NCBI RefSeq assembly: GCF_012985465.1
Contig: NZ_JAAQWN010000019.1
Coordinates: forward strand, 1-35,284
Length of the DNA: 35,284 nucleotides
Source: Pseudomonas sp. WS 5079
GTDB taxonomy: Bacteria > Pseudomonadota > Gammaproteobacteria > Pseudomonadales > Pseudomonadaceae
Direction of reading: 5' to 3'
A program made the translations under genes and the position numbers. The notes under the pieces are model-generated. The model was not told where the DNA came from. It searched no databases and saw nothing but the letters and a program-made list of their open reading frames with translations. Positions 32,595 through 35,284 of this stretch are shown here, piece after piece (the first letter of the stretch is position 1; each line of letters begins with the position of its first letter).

Positions 32595-33098
32595 ATGCGT
32601 TGGTTGCTTGCTCTGCTCTGCCTGTCGTTCGCCACGCTGTCGTGCGCCACCACCCTGCAAACCCTGGGCGGTAAACCCGTCGAGAAGATCCTGGTACTCA
32701 AGTCCGCGCACCAGTTGCAACTGATCAACGATGGCAAACCGCTGAAGACCTACCGCATTTCCCTGGGCAAGAACCCCAAGGGCCACAAGCTGATCGAAGG
32801 CGACCGCCGCACGCCAGAAGGCTTCTACTGGATCGACTGGCGCAAGACCAGCGACCGCTTCAACCTGTCGATGCATATCTCCTACCCCAATATCAGCGAT
32901 GCCGCCCGCGCCCGCCGCGAAGGGGTCAAGCCCGGCAGCATGATCATGATCCACGGCACGCCAGACAGTGAGGAATACCCGGAACAGTGGTTCCACACCC
33001 TGGACTGGACCGACGGCTGCATCGGCATGCGCAATGTCGACATGCGCGAAGTGTGGAACCTGGTCAAGGACGGCACGATGATCGAGATCCGTCCGTAA
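32595..33098 (+). CDS. L,D-transpeptidase (YkuD) family protein
   Basis: The 167-aa product has an N-terminal export signal (MRWLLALLCLSFATLSCA; the Cys does not sit in a standard lipobox) and a YkuD catalytic domain (about 30-166). The active-site set is His120 (MIMIHGTPDS) and Cys142 in DWTDGCIGMRN, the form common in short proteobacterial YkuD proteins. Family members make 3-3 peptidoglycan cross-links, attach lipoproteins, or cut such links (YafK/DpaA), and the role here is not decided by sequence. AAAGGGA lies about 12 bases before the ATG. It follows the NUDIX gene and is followed by a long inverted repeat that probably ends the transcript. Confidence 0.88.
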   Translation: MRWLLALLCLSFATLSCATTLQTLGGKPVEKILVLKSAHQLQLINDGKPLKTYRISLGKNPKGHKLIEGDRRTPEGFYWIDWRKTSDRFNLSMHISYPNISDAARARREGVKPGSMIMIHGTPDSEEYPEQWFHTLDWTDGCIGMRNVDMREVWNLVKDGTMIEIRP

Positions 33099-33143
33099 CC
33101 TCGACCGTTGGTAAAATAATTCAAAAAAAATCTACCTCTCCTA

Positions 33144-33183
33144 CAGCCCCTGTCGATGAATACCATTTCACCGACAGGGGCTG
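33144..33183 (+). terminator. Probable terminator after the L,D-transpeptidase gene
   Basis: CAGCCCCTGTCG and CGACAGGGGCTG form a 12-bp perfect stem with a 16-base loop, followed by the weakly T-rich CGTCTTTCTG. It lies about 45 bases after the stop codon. Confidence 0.65.
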
Positions 33184-33212
33184 CGTCTTTCTGCGCGCGA
33201 TAAAGACCTCTC

Positions 33213-33230
33213 TAATACCACTTGATACCA
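33213..33230 (-). promoter_or_regulatory. Upstream operator-like site for NagR (site A)
   Basis: TAATACCACTTGATACCA is an inverted, near-identical copy of the site in the nagR promoter. It contains two ATACCA direct repeats. Its centre lies about 74 bases from the centre of the downstream site, close to seven helical turns, which fits cooperative binding or looping. Confidence 0.6.
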
Positions 33231-33279
33231 GGCACCTTTAGGGTGCCTGTAAACAGGCATGTGCCCGCTTTTGGCGGCA

Positions 33280-33308
33280 TTGACATGGTATTTAAGTGGT
33301 ATTAATTT
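33280..33308 (+). promoter_or_regulatory. nagR promoter with operator in the spacer (site B)
   Basis: A perfect -35 TTGACA (33280-33285), a 17-base spacer and -10 TAATTT (33303-33308) are present. TGGTATTTAAGTGGTATTA (33286-33304) fills the spacer and contains two TGGTAT repeats one helical turn apart. A protein bound there would block RNA polymerase. The leader from the start point to the nagR ATG is about 45 bases. Confidence 0.75.
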
Positions 33309-33359
33309 CCGGCCATTACCGGGCGACAACACTCCAATAACGCATCGGAAACCCTACAG

Positions 33360-34118
33360 ATGAATCCCATCCAGACCCTGCGTCCTGACGATCGGCAATC
33401 CACGCCGCTGTACCTGCAACTGGCCCGCAATCTCGAAGCGGCTATCCATGCCGGCCAGTGGAAATCCGAGCAGGCCTTGCCCTCCGAGCGCGTACTCAGC
33501 GAGCAGTTGAGCATCTCCCGGGTAACCGCCCGCAAAGCCCTGGAAGTGTTGTTCGCCCAAGGCCTGATCCGCCGCAGCCAGGGCTCTGGCACGTTTATCA
33601 CGCCACGCCTGGAACAGCCGCTGTCGCGCCTCTCGGGGTTCAGCGAGATGTTGCGGCTCAAGGGGTTTGCCCCCAGTTCGCAATGGCTGGTGCGCGAAAT
33701 CACCCCGCCGACCCATGAAGAGCTGATCCGCCTGTGCCTGTCGCCCACCGACAAAGTGGCGCGGCTCAAACGCCTGCGCAAGGCGGATGACACCGTGATG
33801 GCCATCGAAATGAGCGCCCTGCCCGCCTCGATCATTCCCAACCCCCAGGCCATCGGCAGTTCGCTCTACGAATACTTGGAAGGCATCGGCAAACCGGTGG
33901 TGCGAGCCCTGCAGCATATCCAGGCCATCAACGCCTCGGACGAGTTCGCCGCCCTGGTGGGCATCGCCCCCGGCACCGCCATGCTGCTGATGACTCGGGT
34001 CGGCTACACCGCCGACAACACGCCAATCGAGATCACCGACACCTACTGCCGCAACGACTACTACGACTTTGTCGCAGAGCTGCGTCGCTATGACTTTGCC
34101 GCTGAACTGCGGCCCTAG
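33360..34118 (+). CDS. nagR: GntR-family transcriptional regulator (HutC/NagR type)
   Basis: The 252-aa product has an N-terminal GntR winged helix (residues 10-75: PLYLQLARNLEAAIHAGQW, LPSERVLSEQLSISRVTARKAL, GSGTFITPRL) and a C-terminal UTRA ligand domain (95-245). It should repress N-acetylglucosamine use and be released by GlcNAc-6-phosphate or glucosamine-6-phosphate, as for NagR/YvoA relatives. nagA follows 9 bases later in the same transcript, which sets the pathway. CGGAAA lies about 11 bases before the ATG. The repeated TGGTAT site in its own promoter points to autoregulation. Confidence 0.9.
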   Translation: MNPIQTLRPDDRQSTPLYLQLARNLEAAIHAGQWKSEQALPSERVLSEQLSISRVTARKALEVLFAQGLIRRSQGSGTFITPRLEQPLSRLSGFSEMLRLKGFAPSSQWLVREITPPTHEELIRLCLSPTDKVARLKRLRKADDTVMAIEMSALPASIIPNPQAIGSSLYEYLEGIGKPVVRALQHIQAINASDEFAALVGIAPGTAMLLMTRVGYTADNTPIEITDTYCRNDYYDFVAELRRYDFAAELRP

Positions 34119-34127
34119 AGAACTGCC

Positions 34128-35214
<1,087 letters not shown>

Positions 35215-35234
<20 letters not shown>

Positions 35235-35284
35235 AGAGGCCCTGTCCTCCTGTGAGGCCGTCGCGGCCCAACTGCAATGCCTCG
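35215..35284 (+). CDS. Probable SIS-domain sugar isomerase/deaminase, 5' end only
   Basis: Only 23 codons lie in the window. The TTG at 35215 is the best start because AAGGAG sits 6 bases upstream (35203-35208). The encoded peptide reads MTSKMLEEALSSCEAVAAQL with the initiator as Met. It resembles, from memory, the N-terminus of the SIS-domain protein (GlmS isomerase-like, NagB-II) that follows nagA in pseudomonads and would turn glucosamine-6-phosphate into fructose-6-phosphate. An ATG at 35227 is an alternative start. Function rests on context. Confidence 0.55.

Noticed and set aside
32595..32654. Lipoprotein signal in the L,D-transpeptidase
   Set aside because: The Cys follows TLS, which does not meet the usual lipobox (Leu at -3), so a normal signal peptide is preferred.

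Overview
The window is high-GC chromosomal DNA from a Pseudomonas, most likely the P. fluorescens group. The grounds are the gene content and order (recJ, yaeQ, thrC-hom, dsbC, xerD, rplS-trmD-rimM-rpsP, ffh, ypjD-corB, purT, nagR-nagA), a Pseudomonas-type DUF3509 protein, and many REP/REPIN palindromes of the GTGGGAGCGGGCTTG and TGTAGGAGCCGGC types. It is mainly ordinary core genome. I see no prophage, insertion sequence, CRISPR array, rRNA or tRNA. I did not find an unmistakable new biological system; the findings are second-look observations.

Layout. 1-460 holds a structured repeat and then AT-richer DNA upstream of opgD, a Tat-exported periplasmic glucan enzyme. 2132-6980 carries mostly minus-strand genes: a 61-aa unknown, a GNAT acetyltransferase, an old-yellow-enzyme reductase, recJ and yaeQ. 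7128-9237 carries a class III CoA-transferase and a periplasmic binding protein on the plus strand, followed by a minus-strand DUF3509 gene. 9886-15459 is a Roc/Sad-type signalling locus: rocA1 (LuxR-type response regulator, plus strand) convergent with rocS1-rocR (1193-aa unorthodox sensor kinase and a receiver-EAL protein, minus strand). The EAL domain here has lost catalytic residues.

15713-18493 is hom-thrC, which takes aspartate semialdehyde to threonine. It is preceded by dsbC and xerD. 20529-24596 carries a thioesterase and then the rpsP-rimM-trmD-rplS ribosome/tRNA-modification operon and ffh, all on the minus strand. Divergent from ffh is ypjD-corB, followed by an MHS-family transporter. 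Then come purT and a VUT-family transporter (minus), an operon nudL-like / gamma-carbonic anhydrase / DUF1289 (minus), and a divergent NUDIX plus L,D-transpeptidase pair (plus).

The right end begins an N-acetylglucosamine catabolic operon: nagR (GntR/UTRA), nagA and the first 70 bases of a probable SIS-domain gene that starts with TTG. Its promoter is clear: TTGACA, 17 bases, TAATTT, with a TGGTAT direct-repeat operator filling the spacer and an inverted second copy about seven helical turns upstream. Intergenic regions are rich in hairpins: Rho-independent terminators after the OYE gene, the DUF3509 gene, thrC, dsbC and rplS, tandem hairpin clusters after dsbC and ffh, and several REPINs.
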